A DNA stretch of 64,000 nt from Halorubrum hochsteinianum (GCF_023702125.1 NZ_CP098415.1:2356001-2420000), one strand, 5' to 3'; shown: positions 47,914 to 57,318, counted from the first letter of the stretch. The notes: a model not told the origin generated them from the letters alone. Numbers and translations: made by a program.

Positions 47914-48360
47914 TTATCCCAGCGCGGTCACGTCGACCGCGCGGGACTCCCCGTCGACGTCGATCTCGATCGTCGAGACGACGCTCGCTCGGACCGTCTC
48001 CCGCCACGCCTCCACGGCCTCCTCGTGCTTCTTCCGGCGTGTTTCGAGGTCTGCGTCGGGGTACTCGGCGGCCGTGTCGTCGACCTCAGGGTACGGCGGC
48101 ACCTCCTCGACGAGCGCGCGCGGATCGACGTGGAGCGGCTCGGAGCCCTCCGCGGCGTCGCTCGTGCCCGATCCCCCGGCACCCGTCGCGTCGGCGTTGA
48201 GCGCGTGGAGGCGCGCCCGCATCCGACCGGAGAAGGGCGGCGTCGCCCGGAGGACGACCTCGCGCTCGCTCCGAAGCGTGGCTTCGAGGGCGTTCGCCAC
48301 GTCCTCGCGGTGGACCGCGAGCGACCGGATCCGGTCGGGACCGGCGTCCTCCTCAGTCAT
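47914..48360 (-). CDS. Haloarchaeal protein of unknown function, coupled to the MutS-like gene (148 aa)
   Basis: 148 acidic residues. The start overlaps the end of the upstream MutS-like gene by 8 bases, so translation is coupled. The segment RSEREVVLRATPPFSGRMRARLHAL is basic and hydrophobic; a disordered Gly/Ser/Glu stretch follows (~58-75), then EVPPYPEVDDTAAEYPD and a long charged helix (LETRRKKHEEAVEAWRETVRASVV). It could be a partner of the ATPase, but no known family is recognised. Confidence 0.7.
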   Translation of the reverse strand: MTEEDAGPDRIRSLAVHREDVANALEATLRSEREVVLRATPPFSGRMRARLHALNADATGAGGSGTSDAAEGSEPLHVDPRALVEEVPPYPEVDDTAAEYPDADLETRRKKHEEAVEAWRETVRASVVSTIEIDVDGESRAVDVTALG

Positions 48361-50197
48361 CGTTCGCCGCCCACTCGGCGTCCGAGAGCGTTCGCTGGAC
48401 CGCCTCCTCGCCGACCGCGCCCGCGAGGTGCTCGAAGCCGGCGCGGACGCCGCGGTCGCCCGCGTTCGCGACGAGTCGCGAGACGATGAACTCCGGCGTG
48501 GACTTCCCGACCGTCTCGAACCGGGGCTGGTAGTCGACCCGGAGGTCGAGGTCGTTCGTCAGCCCCTCCGCGAAGATGCCGTCGATGCGCGCCGCGTCGG
48601 GCAGCGGGCTGAGGTCCTCCGCGAGGTGCGTGACGTAGACGCCGAGCGCGCCGCGGTCGACGGTCAGCGTGACGAGGCCGTTCAGCAGGTCTGCGGCCCG
48701 GCCCGGCTCCGTGATCGCCTCGAACTCGTCGACGAGCATGAGCGTCCGCCCCTCCGCGACCAGCGGCGGGACGACCGACTTCAGCGTCGACTCCAGCACG
48801 CCGGCGTTGAAGGAGGCGTGCCGGCGGTGGAAGACGATCCGGTCGAACGTCCCAACCTCGGCCGCGTCCGCGGGGACGGGCAGACCCATCGAGGCGAGCA
48901 GCGCCACCGCGCACAGCGTCTCCAACAGCGTCGTCTTCCCGCCCGAGTTCGCTCCGGTGAGGACGCTCACGCGGTCGCCCGTCGGCGGCGCGTCCGCGCT
49001 CGCGACCCCCGACGCGTCGGCCAGCGAGTGCGAGCCGACGCCGTACGACACCGGCTGGACCTCGCCGGCGAGGAAGGGGTTGCGCGCGCCCCGCACCGCG
49101 ATCCCGTCGTCGACGAGCGTCGGTCGAACGTGGCCGTTCTCGGCAGCGAACCGCCCGAGCGACAGCAGGAAGGCCGCCTCCGAGACCGCCGCCGCGGCGC
49201 GGGCGACGGTCGTGTCGCCGCCGCTCGCCTCGTCGCCCTCCCCGGCCGCGTCCGTCCCCGTCTCGTCGCCGAGTCGCTCGCGGACGTCGGCCGCGACCGC
49301 GGCCTCGCGCTCGTCGACCGCCGCCTCCAGTTCGACGACGAGGTCCCGCAGCGTCGCGGAGACGAAGTCGGCCGCGTCGAGCGCCTCGTCGGGCGCGGCG
49401 GCCCGGACCGTCGCCGGCTCGACGCCGGTCTCGTTCGCGACGTGGTCGATCGTCGCGGCTTCGAGCGCCTCGAAGTCGCGGAGGCTCCCGTCGCGCACCG
49501 ATTCGAGCACGTCGAACGCCGAGTCGGCGAGGTCGCGCGCGGCGGCCAACTGGTCGCGCAGCCGGTCCAACTCCGCGTCCGCGCCCGCCGCGATCTCGAT
49601 CTCGTCGCCGTCGAGCCCGCCGGCCGGGTCGATCGACCCGCGCACGTCGGCGAGCGCGTCGGCCGCGTCCCGGAGGCGGTCCCCGTCCAGCGCGCCGACG
49701 TCGGCGAAGGGGTCGCCGGTCAGCCCCGCCTCGCGGAGCGCGACGGCGGTCTCGACCGCGGCCAGATCCGAGCCGTCGGCCTCGTCGTACGCGGCGAACG
49801 CCCCCTCGACGGCCTCGCGGTCCGCCTCGTCGAGGCCGCTCCACGCGTCGCGAGCGGCGACGACCCGGTCGAGCCGGTCCTCGACGGCGTCCCGGTCGAG
49901 GAGCGGCGTCATCACGCGGATCCGGTCGGCCGCGTGCGCGGTCAGGGCCGCGTCGGCCGCGAGAGCGAGGAGGTCGTCGTACACCGAGCGCGCGTCGCCC
50001 GTGGCGAGCACGTCCATCCCGGCCTCGCCGTTCGCCCGGCGGAGGATCCGAGTCGCGCGGCCGCGGTGGAGCCCGGCGTCGACGAGCGCGCGGACGTCGG
50101 CCGACTCGATCGCCGCGACGGCCCGCTCGGTCCCGAGCGCCTCCGTGAGCCGCTCGCTCGTCTTGGGTCCGATCCCCCAGTAGTCCTGGAGTCGCAT
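48353..50197 (-). CDS. MutS-related DNA-binding ATPase with N-terminal HhH
   Basis: 614 residues from ATG 50197. Residues ~1-60 are a helix-hairpin-helix (DYWGIGPKTSERLTEAL). Residues ~60-400 are long helices like the MutS core and clamp. The C-terminal ATPase has Walker A TGANSGGKTTLLE (~412), a Walker B with MLVDEFEAI (~485) and a THLAEDL switch block. It lacks the mismatch-recognition domain of MutS1, so it is closer to MutS-like/MutS2-type proteins acting in recombination. It heads a two-gene unit with the 148-residue protein. Confidence 0.88.
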   Translation of the reverse strand: MRLQDYWGIGPKTSERLTEALGTERAVAAIESADVRALVDAGLHRGRATRILRRANGEAGMDVLATGDARSVYDDLLALAADAALTAHAADRIRVMTPLLDRDAVEDRLDRVVAARDAWSGLDEADREAVEGAFAAYDEADGSDLAAVETAVALREAGLTGDPFADVGALDGDRLRDAADALADVRGSIDPAGGLDGDEIEIAAGADAELDRLRDQLAAARDLADSAFDVLESVRDGSLRDFEALEAATIDHVANETGVEPATVRAAAPDEALDAADFVSATLRDLVVELEAAVDEREAAVAADVRERLGDETGTDAAGEGDEASGGDTTVARAAAAVSEAAFLLSLGRFAAENGHVRPTLVDDGIAVRGARNPFLAGEVQPVSYGVGSHSLADASGVASADAPPTGDRVSVLTGANSGGKTTLLETLCAVALLASMGLPVPADAAEVGTFDRIVFHRRHASFNAGVLESTLKSVVPPLVAEGRTLMLVDEFEAITEPGRAADLLNGLVTLTVDRGALGVYVTHLAEDLSPLPDAARIDGIFAEGLTNDLDLRVDYQPRFETVGKSTPEFIVSRLVANAGDRGVRAGFEHLAGAVGEEAVQRTLSDAEWAANDD

Positions 50198-50312
50198 ACG
50201 TCGTGGTGTCACCCCGGCGTCTTGGCGCTTTCGTCGCCGTCACCCGGTTCGTCCTCCGGGAGCCGCTTCCGCCACGACAGCGTTCATTCCGCTCCGGTCC
50301 GTACCGACCGCC

Positions 50313-50987
50313 ATGGCGACGGAGATCGCGGACGGCGTCTGGCGGTTCGAGTGTCGCGGGGTCAACGCGTACCTCGTCTTCGACGACGTGCCGACACTCG
50401 TCGACGCCGGCACGCCGTGGGACGAGGCGGCGATCCGAAACGGGCTCGACGAGACCGGCGTCGCGGTCTCGGAGGTCGGCCGCGTCCTGCTTACCCACTA
50501 CGACCTCGACCACGTCGGGACGCTGGCGGCGCTGGCCCCCGAACTTGACGCGCCGGTCCGCGCGTACGGCTTCGACGCGCAGGTCCTTCGGGGCGCGCGG
50601 AAGCCCCCGCTCCGCAACCACAAGGGCCTGATCCAGCGGCTCGGCGGCCTCCTCACCGACGCCGTCGACCTCGACGTGGAATCGGTCGGGGACGGCGAGA
50701 CCGTCGGCTCCTTCACGGCATACCACACCCCCGGCCACACGCCGGGCCACGTCGCGTACGTCAGCGAGGAACTGGGCGTCGCGCTGCTCGGCGACCTCGT
50801 CTCCGAGTCGGACGGCGACCTCTCGCCGTCCGGCTGGCTGATCAGCTACGATACGAGCGCGGTCGCGGCGAGCGTCCGCGGACTCGCCGCAGGCGCGCCG
50901 CCTTTCGAGGTCGCCTGCGTCGGCCACGGGGACCCGCTCGCGTCCGGGGGCGGGGAGGCGTTACGGCGGCTTGCGGCGACGCTGTGA
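50313..50987 (+). CDS. Metallo-beta-lactamase-fold hydrolase with altered metal motif
   Basis: 224 residues. The canonical HxHxDH is HYDLDH here (LTHYDLDHVGTL): Asp replaces the second His, while the Asp-His pair is kept. The later His ligands are in HTPGHTPGHVAYV, the Asp in LLGDLVSE and a terminal His in CVGHGDPLA. Enzymes with this variant occur in haloarchaea. Possible roles include glyoxalase II-like thioester hydrolysis; substrate unknown. It is divergent from the MutS-like gene. Confidence 0.85.
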   Translation: MATEIADGVWRFECRGVNAYLVFDDVPTLVDAGTPWDEAAIRNGLDETGVAVSEVGRVLLTHYDLDHVGTLAALAPELDAPVRAYGFDAQVLRGARKPPLRNHKGLIQRLGGLLTDAVDLDVESVGDGETVGSFTAYHTPGHTPGHVAYVSEELGVALLGDLVSESDGDLSPSGWLISYDTSAVAASVRGLAAGAPPFEVACVGHGDPLASGGGEALRRLAATL

Positions 50988-51014
50988 CTCCGGACCGAAA
51001 GCTAGCGGCCGCGT

Positions 51015-52163
51015 TCAGCGCGACTGCCGGTAGATGAGGTTGCGCTGGATGTCGTTCGCGCCCTCGTAGATCACCGGGATCCGCACGTCGCGGTAGACGC
51101 GGGCGATCCGGCGGTCGGTGAAGTTCGAGCGGCCGCCGTGGAGCTTCATGCCCTTCTCGGCGCAGTCGGTGGCGACCTCGGTCGACTTCGTCTTCGCGAG
51201 TGCGGCCCAGTAGCCGGCGTCCTCGCCGTTCGCGACCTTCTCGCAGGCGCGCCAGTTGAGCGCGCGCGCCGACTCGAACCCGATCCGCATGTCCGAGATG
51301 GTGTGCTGGACGGCCTGGAAGTCGTCGATGGTGCGGCCGAACGCCTCGCGGTCGCTGATGAACGCCTCGGCCTCCTCGATTGCCGCGGCGGCGAGTCCGA
51401 GCCCGTGCCCGCCGACGATGACGCGACCGTGGTTGAAGAAGTCCGCGAGCGCGTAGAAGCCGCCGCCCTCGCTGCCGACGACGTTCTCCTCGGGGACGAA
51501 GCAGTCCTCGAAGACGATGTGGCCCTGCTTGGAGGCGCGCATCCCCATCTTCTCCGGGATGTGTTCGGCCTCGTAGCCGTCCGAGTCGGTCTCGACGATG
51601 AACAGCGTGTAGTTCGAGTAGCGGTCCTCGCCGTCACCGGTCTTCGCGTAGACGGTGAGCCAGTCGGCCTCGACCGCGTTGCCGACCCAGTACTTCTCGC
51701 CGGTGAGTTCGTAGCCGCCCTCGACCTTCTCGGCCTCCGTCGTCATCCCCGCGAGGTCGGACCCGGTCTGCGGCTCGGAGACCGCCAGCCCCGAGATCTG
51801 TTCGTTCTCGGCGACCGGCCGGAGGTACTTCTCCTTCTGTTCCTCCGTCCCGTAGTCTTCGACCATCTCCGCGCCGAAGCTGGCGAGCTGGAGCGTGAGC
51901 GCGATGCCGGCGTCGGCGCGGTAGAACTCCTCCGCCATGGCGAGCATCTGCGCGAGGTCGAACCCCTTGCCGCCGTACTCCTCGCCGATGTCTTGGGCGA
52001 CGAGCCCGGCGTCCATCCCCGCTTCGAGCACCTCCCACGGGTACTCTCCCGTGTCGTAGTACTCCTCGGCGTTCGGGGCGATGTACTCGTCGGCGAACTC
52101 GCGGGCCTCCTGTTTGACGTCTCGCGCGCGCTCCGGCACGATGCTGTCGTCGAATAACTCCAT
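51015..52163 (-). CDS. Acyl-CoA dehydrogenase
   Basis: 382 residues, FAD-dependent. It oxidizes acyl-CoA to enoyl-CoA in fatty- or branched-chain-acid degradation. Motifs: GLAVSEPQTGSDLAGM (flavin/substrate contact), KYWVGNAVEADWLTVYAKTG, AFGRTIDDFQAVQHTISDM and the C-terminal RIARVYRDVRIPVIYEGANDIQRNLI, with the catalytic Glu in YEGAND. The start ATG 52163 (MELFDDSIVPERAR) gives the normal length. Electrons probably pass to an ETF encoded elsewhere. Confidence 0.93.
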   Translation of the reverse strand: MELFDDSIVPERARDVKQEAREFADEYIAPNAEEYYDTGEYPWEVLEAGMDAGLVAQDIGEEYGGKGFDLAQMLAMAEEFYRADAGIALTLQLASFGAEMVEDYGTEEQKEKYLRPVAENEQISGLAVSEPQTGSDLAGMTTEAEKVEGGYELTGEKYWVGNAVEADWLTVYAKTGDGEDRYSNYTLFIVETDSDGYEAEHIPEKMGMRASKQGHIVFEDCFVPEENVVGSEGGGFYALADFFNHGRVIVGGHGLGLAAAAIEEAEAFISDREAFGRTIDDFQAVQHTISDMRIGFESARALNWRACEKVANGEDAGYWAALAKTKSTEVATDCAEKGMKLHGGRSNFTDRRIARVYRDVRIPVIYEGANDIQRNLIYRQSR

Positions 52164-52224
52164 ACGACACGTAACGGCCCCGCGGTGAAAACGTTCGTGG
52201 AACAACGACAAACTACGGGGGAGT

Positions 52225-54411
52225 TTACGTCCGGTCGTCGGAGTCGCCGCTCCCGCCGGCGTCGCCGCTCTCAGCGTCCTCGTCGAGCGTTCCTCCCGCG
52301 TCGGCCTCGTCGGACTCGTTCCCCGAGCCGTCCGCGCCCCGGTCGTCCGCGAAGCCGTCGCCACCCTCCGCGTCCTCGATGATGTCCCCGCCCTCCGCGT
52401 CCTCGATGATGTCGCCGACCGACGCGGTCTCGGGGGCGTCGGTGTCCCCGTCGTCCGCCGCGTCGTCGGGCGCGCCGTCCGCGCCTTCGGACGCGCTCTC
52501 CTCGGGCGTCCGTTCCTCCGGCGGTTCGGTCGGATCGGCGGGCTCGAATCCGGCGGTTTCGAGACCGGCGTCGACGCGCTCTCGGAGGTCCACGCCGCGC
52601 TCGCGGAGGGCGGTCCGCGTCGCTTCCCTGTCGACCGTCCCGGAGACCGTCCGGGGCAGTTCCTCGACGTACGCGACGGTCTTCGGGATCTTGAACCCGG
52701 CCAGCCGCATGCGGGCGAACGCGAGGAACGCCGCCTCGTCGACGGGCGAGGGGCCGATGACCTCCGTGTCCGCGCCCGGATCGGCGGTTCCGTCCGCCGG
52801 TGAACCTCCCTCCGCGGCCTGTTCGGAGCCGTCCGCTCCGGAGTCATCCGATCCGGAGTCGTCCGGTTCGCGATCGCCTTCCGCGGAGTCGTCCTCCACG
52901 GTGTCGTCCTCCGTGGAGTCGTCCTCCGCGGAGACTCCGCCGACAGGGGCGGCGTCGGGCACGACCGACGGGAATCGGTCCCCGACGGCGAGGAGCGCCG
53001 CGACCCGCTCGCCCCACGTGTCGTCATCGAGCCCGACCACCGCAACGTCGTCGACCTCGGCGTACTCGCGGAGCACGTCCGCGACCTCCCCGGGCTCGAC
53101 GTTCTCGCCGCCGGTGATGATCCGGTCATCGACGCGGTTGAGCACGTGGAGGTACCCCGACTCGTCGAACCGCCCCACGTCGCCGGTGTGGAGTCCGTAC
53201 GGACCGAAGTCGCTCCGGTCGATGTCGGCGGGATCGATCCCGTTCACGCCGAACGAGTCCGGCGCTGGACCGTCGCGTTCGTCGGTTTCGCCGGGTCCGT
53301 CGGAGGGGTCGGAGCCTTCGCTCTCCGCCTCGACGAGGTACCCCGGCGTGATCGTCGGTCCGCTGACGGCGATCTCGCCGGTCTCGCCCGGCGCAACCGG
53401 GTCGCCGTCGTCGCCGACGACGGTCACGTCGGTGCCGAAGAGGGGCCGGCCGACCGTCCCGATCCGGTCTCTGGTCTGTCGCGGCGTCGCGGTTGTGATC
53501 TGCGAGGCGGCCTCCGTCATCCCGTAGGTCGGGTACACGGGGATCGAGTAGTCCCGGCACCGCTCCAGCAGCTCCGCCGGCGCGGGCGCGCCGCCGAGCA
53601 GGACGACGCGGAGCGAGTCCGAGAGCGTCCCACGGCGGTCGAGCATCCGCCGGAGCATCGTCGGGACGAGCGAGACGCCGGTCACGTCGTACGCGTCGAT
53701 GTCGTCCGCGGTGCCGCCCGCGTCGAACCCCTCGCGCAACACGAGCGTGGTCCCGTACAGCACCGACCGGTACACCGGTGCGAGCCCGCCCATGTGGTGG
53801 AGCGACAGCGACACGAGCCACCGGTCGTCGGCCTCGACGCCAAGCCGGAACCCGGAGGCGACCGCGGAGCTGTACACGTTGCCCGCGGTCAGCGGCACGG
53901 GTTTGGGGTCGCCGGTGGTCCCGGAGGTGAACAGCACGCAGAGCGGGTCCTCGAACGACCACTCCGGCGGGTCGAGCGACGCGGGGTCGACATCGTGGAC
54001 CGCGGTCACGTCCGCGCTCGCCGGGTCGTCGACGGAGTACACGGGGACCCCGTCGATCCGGGACGCCGCGTCGGTCGCGGTCGGCTCCGTGGCCGCCGCG
54101 CAGACGACGGCGTCGAGGTCCGTCCGGTCGACCCGGGCCGCGATCTCGCGCGGCGTCAGCTCCTCGCCGAGCGGGACGAACGTCCCCCCGATCCGCATCG
54201 TCGCGTGGACGAGCCCGACGGTGCCCACGTACGGCGGCGTGAGCACGCCGATCCGGTCGCCCTCGCCCATTCCGTGTGCGACGAGCCGCCCCGCGGTCTC
54301 GGAGACGAGGCGGTCGAGGTCGGTGTAGCTCCACGCCTCCCCGTCCTCGGCGCGTATCAGGGCGGCGTCGTCCGGCGACGAGACGACGCGGTGTGACAGC
54401 CAGTCGCGCAT
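52225..54411 (-). CDS. menE: O-succinylbenzoate-CoA ligase-like AMP-forming enzyme
   Basis: About 728 residues from ATG 54411. It is an ANL-superfamily enzyme: A3 motif LFTSGTTGDPKPVPLT, YPTYGMTEAASQITT and GLHTGDVGRFDESGYLHVLNRVDDRIITGGENVEPGE. It resembles MenE of menaquinone synthesis. Two acidic, low-complexity stretches (~490-560 and ~620-728, with imperfect EDD repeats) extend it well past the family size of ~460-520. The A10 motif has Thr (T592) where the catalytic Lys of GK is expected (SGTVDRE). Whether it still makes the acyl-adenylate is open. Confidence 0.82.
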   Translation of the reverse strand: MRDWLSHRVVSSPDDAALIRAEDGEAWSYTDLDRLVSETAGRLVAHGMGEGDRIGVLTPPYVGTVGLVHATMRIGGTFVPLGEELTPREIAARVDRTDLDAVVCAAATEPTATDAASRIDGVPVYSVDDPASADVTAVHDVDPASLDPPEWSFEDPLCVLFTSGTTGDPKPVPLTAGNVYSSAVASGFRLGVEADDRWLVSLSLHHMGGLAPVYRSVLYGTTLVLREGFDAGGTADDIDAYDVTGVSLVPTMLRRMLDRRGTLSDSLRVVLLGGAPAPAELLERCRDYSIPVYPTYGMTEAASQITTATPRQTRDRIGTVGRPLFGTDVTVVGDDGDPVAPGETGEIAVSGPTITPGYLVEAESEGSDPSDGPGETDERDGPAPDSFGVNGIDPADIDRSDFGPYGLHTGDVGRFDESGYLHVLNRVDDRIITGGENVEPGEVADVLREYAEVDDVAVVGLDDDTWGERVAALLAVGDRFPSVVPDAAPVGGVSAEDDSTEDDTVEDDSAEGDREPDDSGSDDSGADGSEQAAEGGSPADGTADPGADTEVIGPSPVDEAAFLAFARMRLAGFKIPKTVAYVEELPRTVSGTVDREATRTALRERGVDLRERVDAGLETAGFEPADPTEPPEERTPEESASEGADGAPDDAADDGDTDAPETASVGDIIEDAEGGDIIEDAEGGDGFADDRGADGSGNESDEADAGGTLDEDAESGDAGGSGDSDDRT
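52361..52414 (-). repeat. 27-bp in-frame duplication in the menE-like gene
   Basis: Two tandem copies encode DIIEDAEGG twice in the acidic C-terminal tail. Confidence 0.75.
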
Positions 54412-54444
54412 CGCTGTCACCCCCGTTCGCCGGGGGAGGCGGGG

Positions 54445-54879
54445 TTACTCATCCGTCGGCTGTCGCACGGTCAACACCGGCACGTCCGAGGTGCGGACGA
54501 CGCGCTCCGTGACGCTCCCGAGCAGGTAGCGGTCGAGCCCCTTCCGACCGTGGGTCCCCATCACGACGACGTCGATGTCGTGTTCGTCGACGTAGTCGTG
54601 GATCGACTGGTACGCGGTCCCGGACGCGACGGTCGTGACGCAGTCGACCCCGGCGTCGGCGGCGGCGTCCGCCACGCGGCCCGTCGCCTCCTCGCCCTCG
54701 GATTCGAGCGCGTCCACGACGACCTCCGCCCCGGCCTCCAAGCTGGAGTAGGCCGCGCCGTCGACGACGTACAGCGCGTGGAGGCGGGCGTCGTAGCGGT
54801 CGGCGAGGTCGATCGCGTGTTCGATCGCGGCGTCCGACGCCGGGCTGCCGTCCGTCGGAACGAGGATCTCTGAGTACAT
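54445..54879 (-). CDS. Universal stress protein (UspA family), second copy
   Basis: 144 residues starting MYSEILVPTDGSPASDAAIEHAIDLADRYDA. The ATP-binding motif is MGTHGRKGLDRYLLGSVTERVVR, a canonical G-x2-G-x9-G(S/T). ATG 54879 was chosen over the extended frame upstream. It shares the family with 4045-4539 but is not adjacent. It ends 34 bases before the menE-like start, on the same strand. Confidence 0.92.
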   Translation of the reverse strand: MYSEILVPTDGSPASDAAIEHAIDLADRYDARLHALYVVDGAAYSSLEAGAEVVVDALESEGEEATGRVADAAADAGVDCVTTVASGTAYQSIHDYVDEHDIDVVVMGTHGRKGLDRYLLGSVTERVVRTSDVPVLTVRQPTDE

Positions 54880-54971
54880 CTCACTCCGTGGGTACAGCGG
54901 GTATCGATTAAAAACCCGATCCAACGGCTCCGGAGTCGACGGGCGCGCCGTCGTCCGACGCGCGAATCGCC

Positions 54972-55925
54972 CTACCTGAAGCCCATCGCTTCGATCTGCT
55001 CCTGATACCGGTTGCGGATGGTGACCTCGGTGACTTGGGCCACGTCGGCGACCTCGCGTTGAGTCTTTTTCTCGTTACAGAGCAGCGAGGCCGCGTAGAT
55101 GGCGGCCGCGGCGAAGCCCGTCGGCGACTTCCCGGAGAGCAGTCCCTGTTCGGCGGACACGTCGATTATCTCCGTCGCCTTCGACTGGACCTCCTCGGAG
55201 AGCTGGAGCGAGGACGCGAACCGCGGGACGAACTGCTTGGGGTCGACCGGCCGCAGCTCCAACCCCAGTTCCTGGGAGATGTACCGATACGTGCGCCCGA
55301 TCTCCTTTTGCGGTACCCGAGAGACGTCCGCGACCTCGTCGAGGCTGCGGGGGATCCCCTCCTGTCGACAGGCGGCGTAGAGGGCGGCGGTGGAGACGCC
55401 CTCGATCGAGCGGCCGCGGATGAGGTCCTCGTTCAGCGCCCGTCGGTAGATCACCGAGGCGACCTCGCGGACCGACCGGGGAACGCCGAGCGCGCTGGCC
55501 ATCCGATCGATCTCCGAGAGCGCGAACTGGAGGTTGCGCTCGCCGGCGTCCTTGGTGCGAATCCGCTCCTGCCACTTGCGCAGGCGGTGCATCTGCGACC
55601 GCTTCTCCGAGGAGAGCGAGCGGCCGTACGCGTCCTTGTCCTTCCAGTCGATCGTCGTCGTCAGCCCCTTGTCGTGCATCGTCTCCGTGATCGGGGCTCC
55701 GACGCGCGACTTCGACTGCCGCTCGTTGTGGTTGAACGCGCGCCACTCCGGGCCGCGGTCGATGTTCCGCTCGTCCAAGACGAGCCCGCAGTCCTCACAG
55801 ACCAGCTCCTGATCGGCGTCCGTGACGATGTTCTCCGAGTCGCACTCCGGACAGGCAACCGTCGATTCGTCCGTTTCCTGCTCCGTGTCCCGCTCCTGTT
55901 GCCGCTGGCGACTCGGACGTTCCAT
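54972..55925 (-). CDS. tfb: Transcription initiation factor TFB (copy 2)
   Basis: 317 residues, standard length. Zinc ribbon CPECD...CEDCG, finger [30 protein letters not shown], and two cyclin repeats ending in [25 protein letters not shown] chose ATG 55925 (MERPSRQRQ). Minus-strand TTTAAATAC (55948-55957) is centred ~28 bases before the ATG, giving a leaderless message. Compared with copy 1 the N-tail is short. Haloarchaeal TFB paralogs usually serve distinct promoter sets. Confidence 0.96.
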   Translation of the reverse strand: MERPSRQRQQERDTEQETDESTVACPECDSENIVTDADQELVCEDCGLVLDERNIDRGPEWRAFNHNERQSKSRVGAPITETMHDKGLTTTIDWKDKDAYGRSLSSEKRSQMHRLRKWQERIRTKDAGERNLQFALSEIDRMASALGVPRSVREVASVIYRRALNEDLIRGRSIEGVSTAALYAACRQEGIPRSLDEVADVSRVPQKEIGRTYRYISQELGLELRPVDPKQFVPRFASSLQLSEEVQSKATEIIDVSAEQGLLSGKSPTGFAAAAIYAASLLCNEKKTQREVADVAQVTEVTIRNRYQEQIEAMGFR

Positions 55926-56292
55926 TAAAACGTTTCTGGTTATTCTCGTATTTAAACCTTGTCCAGAATCATAATCGGCCCTGACAGACACGGCGTCGTT
56001 TCGATGTCCGAATTCCGCGTCCCTGAGGGCGTTTATTGCGCGAATGCGAAAATCGGGCATCCTCAGCGGAGATCCGAGAAGTACCCGGCGTTCCCGACGG
56101 GACGCACGAAACGTGACCGCGGCGTTCGGTCGGAATCCGTCGCGTCCGATCGCCCGCGTCGCTCCCGACGCCGACCGGATTGACGGCCGAAACCGGCTCC
56201 GGTCCCGAGCGGTCGGGTCGCGCTCGCCGCCGCGGGGTATTACTGTGAAACATCTACAAAGATTTTTGTATAACCTACACCAATGGGTGTGT
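55926..56292. promoter_or_regulatory. Divergent promoter region between tfb and the METTL5 operon
   Basis: No gene is evident in these ~370 bases. The tfb side carries its TATA box; TTCTGG and CCAGAA form an inverted repeat around it (~55934-55970). The rightward side has TACAAAGATTTTTGTA (56255-56270, TACAAA/TTTGTA inverted repeat) and a TATA-like TTTTTGTATAA just before ATG 56293, a probable operator/promoter for the next two genes. Confidence 0.6.
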
Positions 56293-56691
56293 ATGAGCAC
56301 CACCTCGTCCCCCGGCATCGAACGCACGCTCCGCGGCTGTCGTCCCGCCGACGTCGACCCCGTCGTCATCGACGCGTCGGACCTCGACAGCACCGCGCCC
56401 GACCACCTCCGCGACCTCAAGCAGGGGCTCGCGGCCCGCGGCTACCAGCCCGCCGCGGTCGCGACCGAGGCCGAGTTCGACGCCGACAGCACGCTCGAAC
56501 GCCAGCGCGAGGCCGACCGCCTCCGCGGGCTCGTCCGCGCCGCGTCGTTCCTCGGTGCCGGCCGGATCGAGGTCAGCGTCGCCGCCGACGCGGCGTGCGA
56601 CGAGGTCCGAACCGTCCTCGCGGCGCTCTCCGAGCGGGCGGACCGCGAGGGCGTCGAACTCGTCCGCGTCGGAGCCGACGACGCCGCCTGA
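56293..56691 (+). CDS. Conserved haloarchaeal protein paired with the METTL5-like gene (132 aa)
   Basis: 132 residues. It starts at ATG 56293 ([27 protein letters not shown]). The rest is alternating helix and strand, ending [12 protein letters not shown]. The ATG sits ~25 bases after a TATA-like box, so the message is leaderless. The stop is 3 bases before the methyltransferase start: one operon. A role in rRNA modification or ribosome assembly is possible by context only. Confidence 0.7.
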   Translation: MSTTSSPGIERTLRGCRPADVDPVVIDASDLDSTAPDHLRDLKQGLAARGYQPAAVATEAEFDADSTLERQREADRLRGLVRAASFLGAGRIEVSVAADAACDEVRTVLAALSERADREGVELVRVGADDAA

Positions 56692-56694
56692 CCG

Positions 56695-57318
56695 ATGGCG
56701 ACGAAGCGGTCGCTCGCCGCAAAACTCGGCGTCGTCGCCGGCTTCGAGCGTCCCGACGCCGCCCTCGAACAGTACCCGACACCCCCGGAACTGGCCGCGC
56801 ACGTGGTCCACCTCGCCGACCTCCACGGCGACGTCGAGGGCCGCACGGTGATCGACTTGGGCGCTGGCACCGGGATGTTCGCGCTCGCCGCGGCGCTGCG
56901 CGGCCCGGCCCGCGTGGTCGGGCTCGAACTCGACGGCGACGCGCTGAGCGTCGCCCGGGCCAACGAGCGCCGCGTCGCGGCCAGCGCGCCGGTCCACTGG
57001 GTCCGGGGCGACGCCACCCGACCGCCGCTCGCCGTCGCCGAACCGGCGACCGTCGTGATGAACCCCCCGTTCGGCGCGCAGGACGGGAACCGCAACGCGG
57101 ACCGCGCGTTCCTCGCGACCGCGAGCGACCTCGCCCAGGTGTCCTACTCGGTCCACAACGCCGGCAGCCGGGAGTTCGTCGAGGCGTTCGCCGCGGACGA
57201 GGGCGGCGAGGTGACCCACGCGTTCGCGGCCGAGTTCCGGATCGAGGCGCAGTTCGACCACCACACCGACGAGGCGCGCGACGTCGACACCGAAGTGTAC
57301 CGGATCGAGTGGGCCTGA
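56695..57318 (+). CDS. METTL5-like SAM-dependent rRNA/N6-adenine methyltransferase
   Basis: 207 residues. SAM-binding VIDLGAGTGMFALAAAL, the catalytic NPPFGAQDGNRNADRAFL (NPPF) and an N-terminal YPTPPELAAHVVHLADL match the METTL5/archaeal rRNA m6A family. YSVHNAGSREFVEAFA is the family's later block. The expected reaction is N6-methylation of an adenine in 16S rRNA, or possibly another RNA. Confidence 0.87.
   Translation: MATKRSLAAKLGVVAGFERPDAALEQYPTPPELAAHVVHLADLHGDVEGRTVIDLGAGTGMFALAAALRGPARVVGLELDGDALSVARANERRVAASAPVHWVRGDATRPPLAVAEPATVVMNPPFGAQDGNRNADRAFLATASDLAQVSYSVHNAGSREFVEAFAADEGGEVTHAFAAEFRIEAQFDHHTDEARDVDTEVYRIEWA

Noticed and set aside
43029-48200. A 1723-codon open frame overlapping the GH15 gene
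   Set aside because: Arg/Pro-rich translation, no family similarity, and explained by high GC at codon position 3 of the real frame.
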